Positions 8,726 to 17,604 of a stretch of DNA of 64,000 nucleotides are shown piece by piece (position 1 is the stretch's first letter; every line of letters starts with the position of its first letter). Under the pieces are notes generated by a model. The model worked only from the letters and a program-made list of their open reading frames with translations, was not told the origin of the DNA and made no database searches. The stretch lies in NCBI RefSeq assembly GCF_025836995.1, contig NZ_CP107546.1, positions 1,860,001-1,924,000 of the forward strand, written 5' to 3'. Made by a program: the position numbers and the translations under genes. The stretch comes from Microbacterium sp. M28 (GTDB taxonomy: Bacteria; Actinomycetota; Actinomycetes; Actinomycetales; Microbacteriaceae).

Positions 8726-9753
8726 TCGATGAGCCCGATGGTCTTGAGCGTCTCCTGCGTGGTGGTGATGTCCTCATCGAGGAACGAGGAGAACTCCTCC
8801 CCCACCAGGAAAGCGTCGGTCCAGCCGTTGGTCTCCAGCACCTCTGCCCAGGCATCCCCGTCGTGCGTCGTCGTGACGAGTTCCTCAAGCGCCGCCTTCT
8901 CCTCATCGGAGATGTCCCCCGGCGCGATGAGGCCGCGCCAGTTCGTGACCACGATGTCGATGCCCTCGTCCGTCAGGGTGGGCACATCGGGCAGGAGTGC
9001 GGCGGGCTCGTCGGATGACACGGCCAACGCCTTGAGCTCTCCCGCCTCGACCTGCTGGGCGAACTCGCCGACACCCGAGATCCCCGCCTGCACCTGACCG
9101 CCCAGCAGCAGGGTGAGCGCCTCGCCGCCACCGGAGTTGGCGATGTAGTTGAGAGTGGTGGGGACATCGGCGGCCTCGACGCCCGCCTCCGTGAGCAGCT
9201 GTCCGGCCAGGATGTGGTCGATCCCTCCCGCCGAGCCACCGGTGACGGCCATGTCGGCGCCTTCGTCGACCCAGGCATCCACGAAGTCCTCGATCGTGTC
9301 GTACGGGCTGTCCTTGGGGACGACCACGACGAGCGGCTCCTCGGTGAGCTTGGCGATCGGCGTGGTGTCCTCGATGCGCACGTCCGAGGCGTTGGTCTCG
9401 ACGGCTCCGACCATGACGCTTCCGGTGATCATCAGCGTGTTCGGGTCGGTCTCGGTGGCGAGCGACGCGAGGCCGACCGTTCCGCCGGCACCGCCGATGT
9501 TGCTCACCGGGGCGGACGAGACGAGCTTGTCGGCCGTGAGCGACTGGGCGAACGCACGCGCGGTCTGGTCCCAGCCGCCACCCGGGTCGGCCGGCGCGAT
9601 CACCGCGACGCTGTCGATCGTGACGGCGTCGCCGCCGCCTCCTCCGTCGCCGCCGGAGGGGGTCTCGCCGGAGCAGGCCGCGAGGCTGAGCGCTGCGACG
9701 CCGATGGCGGCGCCCCAGACGAATCGGGTGCGGATGCGGGTGTGCTGTGTCAT
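8722..9753 (-). CDS. tctC: Tripartite tricarboxylate transporter substrate-binding lipoprotein TctC
   Basis: 343 residues. The N-terminus is a lipoprotein signal with lipobox LAAC, Cys27 being the lipidation site, followed by a Gly-rich linker. The mature part has Bug-family features: VAPADPGGGWDQTARAFA, then GGAGGTVGLASL and TGGSAGGIDHI. AGGAGG lies upstream of the ATG. First gene of the operon, opposite a CitA/CitB-like sensor system that probably controls it. The ligand is a carboxylate, exact identity unknown. Confidence 0.94.
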   Translation of the reverse strand: MTQHTRIRTRFVWGAAIGVAALSLAACSGETPSGGDGGGGGDAVTIDSVAVIAPADPGGGWDQTARAFAQSLTADKLVSSAPVSNIGGAGGTVGLASLATETDPNTLMITGSVMVGAVETNASDVRIEDTTPIAKLTEEPLVVVVPKDSPYDTIEDFVDAWVDEGADMAVTGGSAGGIDHILAGQLLTEAGVEAADVPTTLNYIANSGGGEALTLLLGGQVQAGISGVGEFAQQVEAGELKALAVSSDEPAALLPDVPTLTDEGIDIVVTNWRGLIAPGDISDEEKAALEELVTTTHDGDAWAEVLETNGWTDAFLVGEEFSSFLDEDITTTQETLKTIGLIE

Positions 9754-9912
9754 GAACTCCTCCTCGAGTCCTCAACCCGGCGACGGCGCCGGGTGCGTGT
9801 CCGGCCAACCTAGATCCGCGCGTCATCCGAGCACGGGTTGTGTTCGTAACGAGCGATTGTGGTCATTTCGGTCATGCGGTCGCTCCGTCTGCGCACGCAT
9901 AGCATGGGAGCT

Positions 9913-11505
9913 GTGGTGAAGGCGATGACGCTCCGCACGCAGCTGGTGCTGCTGCAGGTCGTCATCGTGCTCGCGATCGTCCTGACGGTCGGCCTCGCAG
10001 CGATGCTCATGCAGGAGCGTCAGATCCGCGAGGCGTCCCAGGAGCGCATGATCGCCGTGGCGCAGTCGGTCGCGCAGCTGCCGACAGTCGTCGACGCGTT
10101 CGACGACGAGGACCCGGCGGCCGTGATCCAGCCGATCGCCGAACTGATCAGGGACTCGTCGAACGTCGCGTACGTGGTCGTCACCGATGGCGAAGGCATC
10201 CGCTTCTCGCATCCGAATCCCGATCGCATCGGCGAGCCGGTGTCGACCGACCCGAGCGTCGCCCTGTCGGGCGAGATGTACACCGGCACGCAGACCGGCA
10301 CCCTCGGCGAGTCCTGGCGCGTGAAGGTGCCCGTGTTCGACGAGGACGGAGAGGTCATCGGTCAGGTCTCGGTCGGCATCCTGGAGTCGGATCTGCGCGC
10401 GGACTTCCTGGGCGACATCACCGGCTTCCTGCTGGCTCTCGGCGCCGCGACCGTGGTCGGAGTCATCGCCGCGACCGGCGTCGCGCGCATCGTGCGTCGG
10501 CGCATCTTCGGGTTGGAGCCCGAAGAGATCCGCGGCCTTCTCGAGACGCGCGAGGCCACTCTGCACGGTATCCGGGAGGGCATGCTCGCCCTCGACGAGG
10601 AAGGACGCGTCTCGCTGTGCAACGACTCGGCCGCGCGTCTGCTGGGACTGTCATCACCCGCCGACGCGACCGGGCGCGCGGCATCAGAGCTGCTGGACGA
10701 TCTGACGCAGGTCATCGCCGAAGCGGATGCCGACGACGACCCGGCGCAACGGCTGGTGCTGTCGGGTGAACGCGTTCTGCTGGCCCGTGCCGCCTCCGTG
10801 CAGGTCAAGGGACAGCGCGTGGGAACCGTGGTCACGCTCATGGATCGGACCGAGATCGACCACGCGCTGCGCGAGCTCGCCGGCGCGCAGAGCCTCACCG
10901 AGGGGCTGCGCGCTCAGCAGCACGAGTTCTCGAACACTCTCCACACGATCGGCGGGCTCATCGAGCTGGGCGAGGTCGAGGCCGCTCGTCGCGTGGTCGA
11001 GCGGGCCGGTGACGGCGGTGCCCTCAATCGTCTGGACGCACCCACCGGCGTGCAGGACATCGAGCTCGCGGCGATCCTACTCGCCAAGCGCGCCCGCGCA
11101 CGCGAGCTGGGCATCGTGCTGACGGTGACTGACGACTCCCGACTGCCGGCGTACTGCGGCGGCGACGATCTGAGCATCGTGGTCGGGAACCTCCTGGACA
11201 ACGCTCTGGATGCCGCGGGGCAGGGCGGGCATGTGAGCATCGCGCTCACGCAGGAGCAGGGCCGCGACATCCGCATCGTGGTCGAGGATGACGGTCCCGG
11301 TGTGCCGATCGAGCGACGCGGTGACGTGTTCCGTCTCGGTTTCTCCACCAAACCGGGCGATCGGCAGCGCGGCTACGGTCTGACGATCGTCGCGCGCATC
11401 GTCGAGCGCCGGGGCGGATCCATCGATCTCGGACCGTCCGTGACGGGCGGGGCGCGCTTCGCGGTGCGCCTACCGGCCGTGCAGCACGCGGGAGCGGCAC
11501 GATGA
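9913..11505 (+). CDS. CitA/DcuS-like sensor histidine kinase
   Basis: 530 residues. A first membrane helix (about residues 8-35) is followed by an extracytoplasmic sensory PAS/Cache domain of about 130 residues, a second helix (GFLLALGAATVVGVIAATGVA), a cytoplasmic PAS domain, the phosphoacceptor box QQHEFSNTLHTIGGL and a HATPase_c domain (NLLDNALDAA, DDGPGVP). This is the architecture of citrate and C4-dicarboxylate sensors. TAGCAT at 9900-9905 ends seven bases before GTG 9913, suggesting a leaderless start; ATG 9925 or GTG 9859 are alternatives. It is divergent from the tct operon and coupled to its regulator. Confidence 0.9.
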   Translation: MVKAMTLRTQLVLLQVVIVLAIVLTVGLAAMLMQERQIREASQERMIAVAQSVAQLPTVVDAFDDEDPAAVIQPIAELIRDSSNVAYVVVTDGEGIRFSHPNPDRIGEPVSTDPSVALSGEMYTGTQTGTLGESWRVKVPVFDEDGEVIGQVSVGILESDLRADFLGDITGFLLALGAATVVGVIAATGVARIVRRRIFGLEPEEIRGLLETREATLHGIREGMLALDEEGRVSLCNDSAARLLGLSSPADATGRAASELLDDLTQVIAEADADDDPAQRLVLSGERVLLARAASVQVKGQRVGTVVTLMDRTEIDHALRELAGAQSLTEGLRAQQHEFSNTLHTIGGLIELGEVEAARRVVERAGDGGALNRLDAPTGVQDIELAAILLAKRARARELGIVLTVTDDSRLPAYCGGDDLSIVVGNLLDNALDAAGQGGHVSIALTQEQGRDIRIVVEDDGPGVPIERRGDVFRLGFSTKPGDRQRGYGLTIVARIVERRGGSIDLGPSVTGGARFAVRLPAVQHAGAAR

Positions 11506-12185
11506 CACGGCTGCGCACGCTGATCGTCGAGGATGACTTCGCGGTCGCGCATGTGACACGCGGCTTCGTCGAGCGGCATCCGCGCTTCGAGGTCGTCGGC
11601 GTCGCATCGACCGGTGCGGACGCGCTGCGCGCCGTCCACGAACTGGAGCCGCAGGTGATGCTGCTGGACGTCTACCTCCCTGATATGTCCGGAATCGAGG
11701 TGCTCCGCCGGGCCCGAGCCGCGGGTGCGCACGTCGAGGTCATCGCGGTCACCGCGGCTCGAGACCTCGAGACGGTTCGCCGGGCCAGAGCGCACGGTGT
11801 TCACCACTACGTGGTGAAGCCGTTCCCGATGCAGACCCTCCACGAGCGGCTGGATGACATCTGGCGCGTGATCGCACGGGATGCCGAGCTCACCGGGACC
11901 GGCGAACTGGACCAGGTGACGGTGGACGCCCTGATGCGTCATGACGCGGTGACGATCGCCGCGCAGCGCAAGGGCGTCTCCCCCGCGACGCTGCAGCGCG
12001 TCGCCTCAGCTCTGGATGGGCAGAAGGCGCCGATGTCGGCGACGGAGGTCGCCGACGCCCTCGGCATGTCCCGAGTGAGCGCCCGGCGGTATCTGGAGCG
12101 GCTGGTGGAGTCCGGGATCGCCGAGAGCAGCCCGACCTACGGCAGCGTCGGGCGGCCGGAGCTGCGCTATCGCTCGCTCGCGTGA
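11502..12185 (+). CDS. CitB/DcuR-like response regulator
   Basis: 227 residues. The receiver domain carries D11/D12, phosphoacceptor Asp56 in LLDVYLPD and Lys in YVVKPF. The C-terminal winged-helix region (SATEVADALGMSRVSARRYLERLVESGI) is that of the CitB/DctR subgroup. The ATG overlaps the kinase stop by four bases. It likely activates the divergent tctCBA genes in response to an external carboxylate. Its 3' end overlaps the convergent YihY gene by 19 bases. Confidence 0.91.
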   Translation: MTRLRTLIVEDDFAVAHVTRGFVERHPRFEVVGVASTGADALRAVHELEPQVMLLDVYLPDMSGIEVLRRARAAGAHVEVIAVTAARDLETVRRARAHGVHHYVVKPFPMQTLHERLDDIWRVIARDAELTGTGELDQVTVDALMRHDAVTIAAQRKGVSPATLQRVASALDGQKAPMSATEVADALGMSRVSARRYLERLVESGIAESSPTYGSVGRPELRYRSLA

Positions 12186-13210
12186 GCGTCGTCGTCGCCA
12201 CGCCGCCGCCGAATCCGTGCCGCGCTGCGCTCCTCATGCCCGTCCCGGCGAACCGCGGCTGCGATGGCGCGGGTGTCGCGCAGCTCGACCTGCACCTGCC
12301 GCTCCGCAGGCACGCCGGCGCGCAGTTCGCGTACGCGCTCCAGCTCCACATCGATCTCGACGCCCAGCAGCAGCGCCATGTTCGCGATCCACAGCCACAG
12401 CAGGAAGATGAGGATGCCGGCGAACGGGCCGTAGAGCCGTTCGTAGTCCGTGATGGATGTTAGATAGAAGCCGAAGCCGGCCGACGCGATGCCGAAGACG
12501 ATGAGCGCCGCAGCCGCGCCCAGACTCATCCACCGGAAACTCCGCGGCGCCACATTGGGCGCGAAGTAGTACAGGATCGCGATCAGCAGGACCGTGACCA
12601 CGACCAGCGCGGGCCAGCGCACGATGGACCACACGAGCAGGCCCGCTTCCCCGACGCCCCACACCTCTCCGATGCCGCGCGAGACGCGCTGACCCGTCAC
12701 CGCGATCAGCACGGCGATCGCGACCAGCACGATCATGACGGTGGTGAGCAGGAGGTGCGCGGGCTTCGACTTCCAGAACGGGCGTCCCTCCTCGACTCCG
12801 TAGATGCCGTTCACGGCACGGCTGAACGATGTCACGTACCGCCCGGCCGACCAGACGGTGACGGCGAGGGCGAACACGAGCACCCAGCCGGTTGCCGTCG
12901 CCTCGGCGAGCTCGGGCAGCAACTGCCGCGACGCGGCCGCGGTGCCCTCGGGCAGCATGGCGTCCGCTGCGCGCATCAGGTTCTCCAACCGCGAACCGTC
13001 GCGACCGAGCAGCCCGATCGTCGAGATGACGGCGATGGCGGCGGGCACCGCCGCGAGCACCGCGTAGAACGTCAGCGCCGCCGCACCGTCCGGGCACCGA
13101 TCGGTTCCGAACTTGCGGATCGCCCGACGCCCGGCCAGCGCCCAGGCCTCGCGGCCGAGGCGCCAAGGGGGCGGCGAGGCGAATCTCTCGCCCCGAGAAC
13201 GCGATGCCAT
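12167..13210 (-). CDS. YihY/BrkB-family inner membrane protein
   Basis: 347 residues. After a basic N-terminus, DGAAALTFYAVLAAVPAAIAVISTIG is the family hallmark. Six membrane helices follow, with YGPFAGILIFLLWLWIANMALLLGVEIDVELERVR near the end, then a basic tail. YihY is the protein once mis-assigned as RNase BN; its true role is unknown. ATG 13210 lies two bases after the stop of the FUSC gene, and GAGGAGTGA at that stop provides the ribosome site. The stop codon lies inside the convergent response regulator gene. Confidence 0.88.
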   Translation of the reverse strand: MASRSRGERFASPPPWRLGREAWALAGRRAIRKFGTDRCPDGAAALTFYAVLAAVPAAIAVISTIGLLGRDGSRLENLMRAADAMLPEGTAAASRQLLPELAEATATGWVLVFALAVTVWSAGRYVTSFSRAVNGIYGVEEGRPFWKSKPAHLLLTTVMIVLVAIAVLIAVTGQRVSRGIGEVWGVGEAGLLVWSIVRWPALVVVTVLLIAILYYFAPNVAPRSFRWMSLGAAAALIVFGIASAGFGFYLTSITDYERLYGPFAGILIFLLWLWIANMALLLGVEIDVELERVRELRAGVPAERQVQVELRDTRAIAAAVRRDGHEERSAARIRRRRGDDDAHASER

Positions 13211-13212
13211 GG

Positions 13213-14331
13213 TCACTCCTCCCCGGCCTGGACATGCACGAGGACGACGATGCGCCGCAGGTGCGTGGCCACCAGGACACCTGGCCCGAGGATACTCCGC
13301 GCCGATTCGCTTCCCGCCTCGAGCGCCTCGACGAGCAGGCGCACGGCGCGCGCAGCTTCCGACCGTGCGCGATGCGCTTCGGGGTCGTCCTCGCCGATGG
13401 TCGCGATCGCACGGGCCGTCGACGAGCAGCCGGCCGCGATGGCGGGGATGAGTTCCCGGTCGAGCGGGAACGCACCGGGCCGCTCGCGCACCACGTCCTC
13501 CAGCGCGTCCGAGATGTCGCGCACCCTGACCGCGATCGTCTCGAGCATCTCCAGCTGCCGGTGCGCGGACTGCGTCTCGTGGCGGCCGCCCACCGCGCGG
13601 GGATTGCCCCGCCGGCTCCGGTCCGCCTCGGCCAGCGCGGTGCGGAGTTCTCGCGCGGTGGTCTCGAGCGCGTCGGCGCCTCTGGTCCACTCGATCCGCT
13701 CCGGTGGCCATGGCCCCTCGAGCGCGTCGCCGATCCCCGCGAGGTGCTCGGCCACCGCGCTCTGGTAGGCGCTCACCTTGGCCTTCGCCGTGGCCGAGAA
13801 CGTCCCGGGTGCGATGAGAAGGTTCACGGCCAGGCCGACGCCGAGACCGACCGCCATCTGCACGAGGTAGCCGAGCGAGTACATCTCGGCGTCCTGCCCT
13901 CCGATGACGAGCACGAACACCGCGGCGACGGCGACGTACTCGCGCCCTACGCCGAACCACCCTGTGCCGGACAGCAGCACCCCGACACCTGCGACGAGCG
14001 CGAGCGTCCAGATGTTCGGACCGACCGTGAACACGATGAGGAGCGCGAGGAGCATCCCCGTCGCGAGGGCGGCGAGCGTCTGCACGCTGGATTTGACGGA
14101 GTCCATCAGCGTGGGGTGCATGCTGATGAGCGCTCCGAGCGGCGCGTAGTAGGGGTACTCGTCCGTGACCCCGGGGGTGAAGTGCGCCAGCGTCCACGCG
14201 ATGCCGACCGCCAGCGCCGTCTTGACCGCCAGGAGCAGTCGGGCGCCGGTCACCGCCTCGCGCGCGGACGTGCCTGCCCTCCGAGAGCGCTCGGTGAGGG
14301 AAACCCGCGTCCGGTTCACGCAGGCGTCCAT
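13213..14331 (-). CDS. FUSC/aromatic acid exporter-like membrane protein
   Basis: 372 residues. The N-terminal half has about six closely spaced helices: ARLLLAVKTALAVGIAWTLA, then the block YYAPLGALISMHPTLMDSVKSS typical of FUSC/ArAE proteins. The C-terminal half is a cytosolic helical domain. A role in export of aromatic or other small acids is inferred from family only. The start is uncertain: ATG 14331 matches the domain, but the AGGAGG nearby is 14 bases upstream and better placed for an out-of-frame ATG at 14345. The operon continues directly into the YihY gene. Confidence 0.82.
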   Translation of the reverse strand: MDACVNRTRVSLTERSRRAGTSAREAVTGARLLLAVKTALAVGIAWTLAHFTPGVTDEYPYYAPLGALISMHPTLMDSVKSSVQTLAALATGMLLALLIVFTVGPNIWTLALVAGVGVLLSGTGWFGVGREYVAVAAVFVLVIGGQDAEMYSLGYLVQMAVGLGVGLAVNLLIAPGTFSATAKAKVSAYQSAVAEHLAGIGDALEGPWPPERIEWTRGADALETTARELRTALAEADRSRRGNPRAVGGRHETQSAHRQLEMLETIAVRVRDISDALEDVVRERPGAFPLDRELIPAIAAGCSSTARAIATIGEDDPEAHRARSEAARAVRLLVEALEAGSESARSILGPGVLVATHLRRIVVLVHVQAGEE

Positions 14332-14450
14332 GGACGAACGGGCATGCGGTCCTCCTGTCTCGACGGATGACGACCATGCTGGTCGACGGACGCACCGCGC
14401 GCACGAGGGTTGACACGACGAGCCTGGCGGTTCCCAGGCCAGCGACGGCG

Positions 14451-15140
14451 TCAGGCGCCCGGGCGCACCGTCAGATCGGTGATGTCGGCATCCCGAGGCA
14501 GATCGAGCGCCGTGAGGATCGTGGTCGCGACGGAATCCGGATCGATGAACCGCTCCGGTTCGTACTCGCGACCCTCCTGCTGGTGCACACGCGCCTGCAT
14601 CGGCGTCGCCGTGCGGCCCGGGTACACCGAGGTCACGCGGACGCCGTGCTCGGCCTCCTCCGCACGCAGCGCGTCGGCCAGCGCCTTGAGCCCGTGCTTG
14701 GATGCCGCATACGCGGACCACCCTGCGTGCGCGTGCAGCCCTGCGCCGGAGTTGACGAACACGACCTGTCCCCGGGAGACGCGCAGCACGGGAAGCAGGA
14801 GTCGTGTGAGCTCCGCCGGCGACACGAGGTTCACGGCGAGCTGCTGCTCCCACAGCGTCGCGGGCAGGTCGGCGACCGGGCCGAGATCGACGACGCCGGC
14901 CACGTGCACGAGCGCGTCGATCCGGTCGGGCAGATGCTGCTTGGACAGCGCCCACGACAGTCTCCCCGGTTGCGAAAGGTCGCCGACCAGGGTGCCGGCA
15001 CCGGGCAGCGCCTCTGCGATCTCGCGTGCTCGTCCGACATCGCGCGCGACCACGATGACGTCGTCACCTCGGGCCAGGAGGCGCCGCGCGAGCGCGGCGC
15101 CGATTCCCGACCCGGCTCCGGTGAGCAGATGAACAGCCAT
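14451..15140 (-). CDS. SDR family oxidoreductase
   Basis: 229 residues, a short classical SDR. Cofactor motif LLTGAGSGIG at the extreme N-terminus, NSGAG at the usual Ser position, and YAASKHG for the catalytic Tyr and Lys. The gene follows rsfS with a one-base gap, so it is probably in the nadD-rsfS operon, although its function is unrelated. Substrate unknown. A weak hairpin (GCCTGG/CCAGGC, 14422-14439) follows its stop. Confidence 0.87.
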   Translation of the reverse strand: MAVHLLTGAGSGIGAALARRLLARGDDVIVVARDVGRAREIAEALPGAGTLVGDLSQPGRLSWALSKQHLPDRIDALVHVAGVVDLGPVADLPATLWEQQLAVNLVSPAELTRLLLPVLRVSRGQVVFVNSGAGLHAHAGWSAYAASKHGLKALADALRAEEAEHGVRVTSVYPGRTATPMQARVHQQEGREYEPERFIDPDSVATTILTALDLPRDADITDLTVRPGA

Positions 15141-15141
15141 G

Positions 15142-15522
15142 TCAGGCGCGGTCGGCGGACTCCGCCAGCTCGATCGGGACCACGGGGCAGTCCTTCCAGA
15201 GGCGCTCGAGTCCGTAGTAGACGCGCTCCTCGGAGTGGAACACGTGCACGATCAGATCGCCGAAATCCATCAGGACCCAGCGCGCCTCGGCGCGGCCTTC
15301 ACGGCGGACACGCTTGTGCCCGGCCTCGATGAGCTTGTCCTCGATCTCGTCGGCGATCGCGGCGACATTGCGCTCGCTGTTTCCGGTGACGAGGAGGAAG
15401 ATGTCCACGAGCGGCAGCGGCTCGGAGACGTTGAGCGCGAGGAGATCCTCGCCGCCCTTGGAAACCGCCGCGGCAGCGGCGATCTGGAGCATCTGCTCCG
15501 CGGATTCAGGTGATTGCATCAC
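15142..15522 (-). CDS. rsfS: Ribosome silencing factor RsfS
   Basis: 126 residues. The core LVDIFLLVTGNSERNVAAIADEIEDKL and the C-terminal EARWVLMDFGDLIVHVFH...YYGLERLWKD are diagnostic of RsfS (YbeB/Iojap). The protein binds L14 on the large subunit and blocks subunit joining when nutrients fall. It overlaps the preceding acidic-protein gene by four bases and sits downstream of nadD as in most bacteria. Confidence 0.95.
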   Translation of the reverse strand: MMQSPESAEQMLQIAAAAAVSKGGEDLLALNVSEPLPLVDIFLLVTGNSERNVAAIADEIEDKLIEAGHKRVRREGRAEARWVLMDFGDLIVHVFHSEERVYYGLERLWKDCPVVPIELAESADRA

Positions 15523-16721
15523 AGCACATTCGTCGAGAAGGCGATGATCAGCGCGGCCGCCAGCGCGAGAGCGAGACCGCCGGCGGTGATCGCGAGGATC
15601 AGCATCAGCTTGTTGCCCTTCTCGGGAGCCGGTGGACGGATGACCTCGCCTGCGGGTTTGATGGTGCTGACCGCGGAACTCGCCGCGATCGGCGTCGGAG
15701 AGGATGCCGGCGGCAGCTCACCGTCGATGAGGACAGCGTCGACGTCCTTGCCGTCGGTCGTCCCCTTCGCGTGTCCCCGAGAGCCGAGGCCCTCCGGGAG
15801 ATCATAGGATCCGGTGATCAGCACCTCGCCGGTCGAGGCGACCGGTCCGGAAAGCGATCCCTCCCCTGGGGGCGGGTTGAAGATCAGTGCGCTGGGCGCG
15901 ATGTGCTGCGACCCGGTCGAGTCGCTGACCGTGATGAGCTCATCGAAAGACGGGGCGAACGACGGTGTCGTCTTCTCGTCGGAGAGCACACTCTGGCCGA
16001 AAGCCGGGTTCACAGTCGGACGCTCATCCGGTGCCGCGCCTTCGTCGAGGTCCTCGATCGCGTCGGCGTCGACGCCCAGGTCGACCAGGTCCGCTTCGAC
16101 GTCCTCGTCGGCATCCTCGTCCTCGGGCGCGTCGGCGTCCTCGTCCTCGGGCTCGTCGGCGTCCTCGGGCTCATCCGCGTCCTCCGGCTCATCGGATTCC
16201 ACGGTCTCGTCGGACTCGTCGACGTCGTCGGCAGGGTCGGTGTCGTCATCCGTCTCGTCACCGGCGTCGTCCTCAGCTGCGGTCTGCGGGGCTGACGCGG
16301 CGACGGGCGCGAACGCGGGAACCGCCGACACGATCACCGGCACGTCGTCCGAACCGGTCTCGTCCGGCCCATCGGCGTCTTCGCGGACGTCGGTGTCCTC
16401 CTGCGCGGCATCCTCCTGCGCTGCGGCGTGCGCGGCTGCTTCGTCGGCGCCGATCACCGGCACCGAAGCGGTGCGGATGCGCTCCTGTTCGCGTGCCTGA
16501 CGGCGCGTCAGCGGCAGCGCGCCGAGGTCGACGGCCTCATCTGCCGTCGGGGCCGGCGGCACTGGCGTGGGCTCTGCCGCACGAGGCAGAGGCGGTTGCG
16601 GCGCCGGGGCGGGCGGGCTCGCTTCCTCCTCGGTGATCACCGGTGTCGCGCCAGTCAGACGGATCTCCCGCAGCTGCTTGCGCGTCAGCGGTTCCTTCCC
16701 CTCGCTGTCCGATGTACTCAT
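15519..16721 (-). CDS. Acidic repeat protein with a C-terminal membrane anchor
   Basis: 400 residues. A short conserved-looking N-terminus ([20 protein letters not shown], and again [21 protein letters not shown]) resembles a repeated motif. A long Asp/Glu/Ala/Pro region about 140-225 contains tandem EDADEPED units. A neutral domain of about 100 residues ([16 protein letters not shown]...[13 protein letters not shown]) follows, and one C-terminal hydrophobic helix ([23 protein letters not shown]) gives a tail-anchored topology. It overlaps both nadD and rsfS by four bases. Function unknown. Confidence 0.8.
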   Translation of the reverse strand: MSTSDSEGKEPLTRKQLREIRLTGATPVITEEEASPPAPAPQPPLPRAAEPTPVPPAPTADEAVDLGALPLTRRQAREQERIRTASVPVIGADEAAAHAAAQEDAAQEDTDVREDADGPDETGSDDVPVIVSAVPAFAPVAASAPQTAAEDDAGDETDDDTDPADDVDESDETVESDEPEDADEPEDADEPEDEDADAPEDEDADEDVEADLVDLGVDADAIEDLDEGAAPDERPTVNPAFGQSVLSDEKTTPSFAPSFDELITVSDSTGSQHIAPSALIFNPPPGEGSLSGPVASTGEVLITGSYDLPEGLGSRGHAKGTTDGKDVDAVLIDGELPPASSPTPIAASSAVSTIKPAGEVIRPPAPEKGNKLMLILAITAGGLALALAAALIIAFSTNVL

Positions 16722-17320
16722 GCCTTGCTCCGATACAGATGATGCTTCGCGATGTATTGAACGACTCCGTCAGGGACGAGGTACCACACCGGCTCGCCCT
16801 CGTGGACGCGCTGCCTGCAATCCGTCGACGAGATCGACAGCGCCGGCACCTCCAGCTGGCTGACGTCGTCGCTCGGGAGGCCGTCGATGCTCAGAACGTG
16901 TCCTGGACGCGAGACCGCGACGAAGTGGGCCAGATCCCACAACTCATCATGGTCCCTCCAGCTGAGAATCTGCGCCACGGCATCCGCACCGCTGATGAAG
17001 AAGAGCTCGGCCTCCGGACGTTCCGCCTTCAGATCCCGCAGGGTGTCGATCGTGAAGGTGTCGCCCTCACGATCGATGTCGACGCGACTGACGGTGAATC
17101 GGGGGTTGGATGCCGTGGCGATCACGGTCATCAGGTACCGGTGCTCGCTGGGCGTCACGGTGCGCTTCTGCCACGGTCGTCCGGTCGGAACGAAGACGAC
17201 CTCGTCGAGATCGAACTCGTGCGCGACCTCGCTCGCAGCGACGAGGTGACCGTGATGGATGGGATCAAACGTCCCGCCCATCACCCCGATACGCGGCGCC
17301 CGCGACGTCGTGTGCTCCAT
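16718..17320 (-). CDS. nadD: Nicotinate-nucleotide adenylyltransferase NadD
   Basis: 200 residues. It adenylates nicotinate mononucleotide in NAD synthesis. The nucleotidyltransferase signature [14 protein letters not shown] (about residues 12-25, with H22-x-G-H25) and the C-terminal [11 protein letters not shown] are present. It starts the operon nadD, acidic protein, rsfS, SDR, each gene overlapping or abutting the next. Confidence 0.96.
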   Translation of the reverse strand: MEHTTSRAPRIGVMGGTFDPIHHGHLVAASEVAHEFDLDEVVFVPTGRPWQKRTVTPSEHRYLMTVIATASNPRFTVSRVDIDREGDTFTIDTLRDLKAERPEAELFFISGADAVAQILSWRDHDELWDLAHFVAVSRPGHVLSIDGLPSDDVSQLEVPALSISSTDCRQRVHEGEPVWYLVPDGVVQYIAKHHLYRSKA

Positions 17321-17327
17321 CCGCGGC

Positions 17328-17552
17328 TCAGTGGCCGTGCCCTGCCCCGTGGCCGTCCTTGCCGTGCTGTGCCGCCCAGGCGTCGGCCTTGGCCGAGTGG
17401 CGGTTGGCGACGTGGCGGTACGAGAAGGTCACCAGGCCGAGCAGTGCGAACACGATCGCGGCGATGACCCCGAAGATCAGCGTCTCGAGCGCGACGTTTC
17501 CGTGGTGCTCGGTCTCTGCGGCTGCCATCGCGAACTGTGCGACGAGATTCAT
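17328..17552 (-). CDS. Small single-pass membrane protein
   Basis: 74 residues. One hydrophobic helix ([23 protein letters not shown]) is flanked by a short N-terminus and a His/Gly/Lys-rich tail ending [13 protein letters not shown] ribosome site (GGAGTAAGG) precedes the ATG. It ends seven bases before nadD starts and could be cotranscribed with it. Function unknown; the His-rich tail might bind metal, which is only inference. Confidence 0.7.
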   Translation of the reverse strand: MNLVAQFAMAAAETEHHGNVALETLIFGVIAAIVFALLGLVTFSYRHVANRHSAKADAWAAQHGKDGHGAGHGH

Positions 17553-17604
17553 CCTTACTCCGTTTCGTGACCGGGGGCGCGAACGCGCTCCCCCATCCTA
17601 TCGG

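Noticed and set aside
14409..14414. TTGACA-like -35 box on the plus strand between FUSC and SDR
   Set aside because: No plus-strand gene or matching -10 box follows; both neighbours are on the minus strand.
16080..16260. Tandem GTCCTCG/GTCGTCG-like repeats resembling a CRISPR or VNTR
   Set aside because: They encode the Asp/Glu repeat of the acidic protein in frame; units are short and have no spacers.
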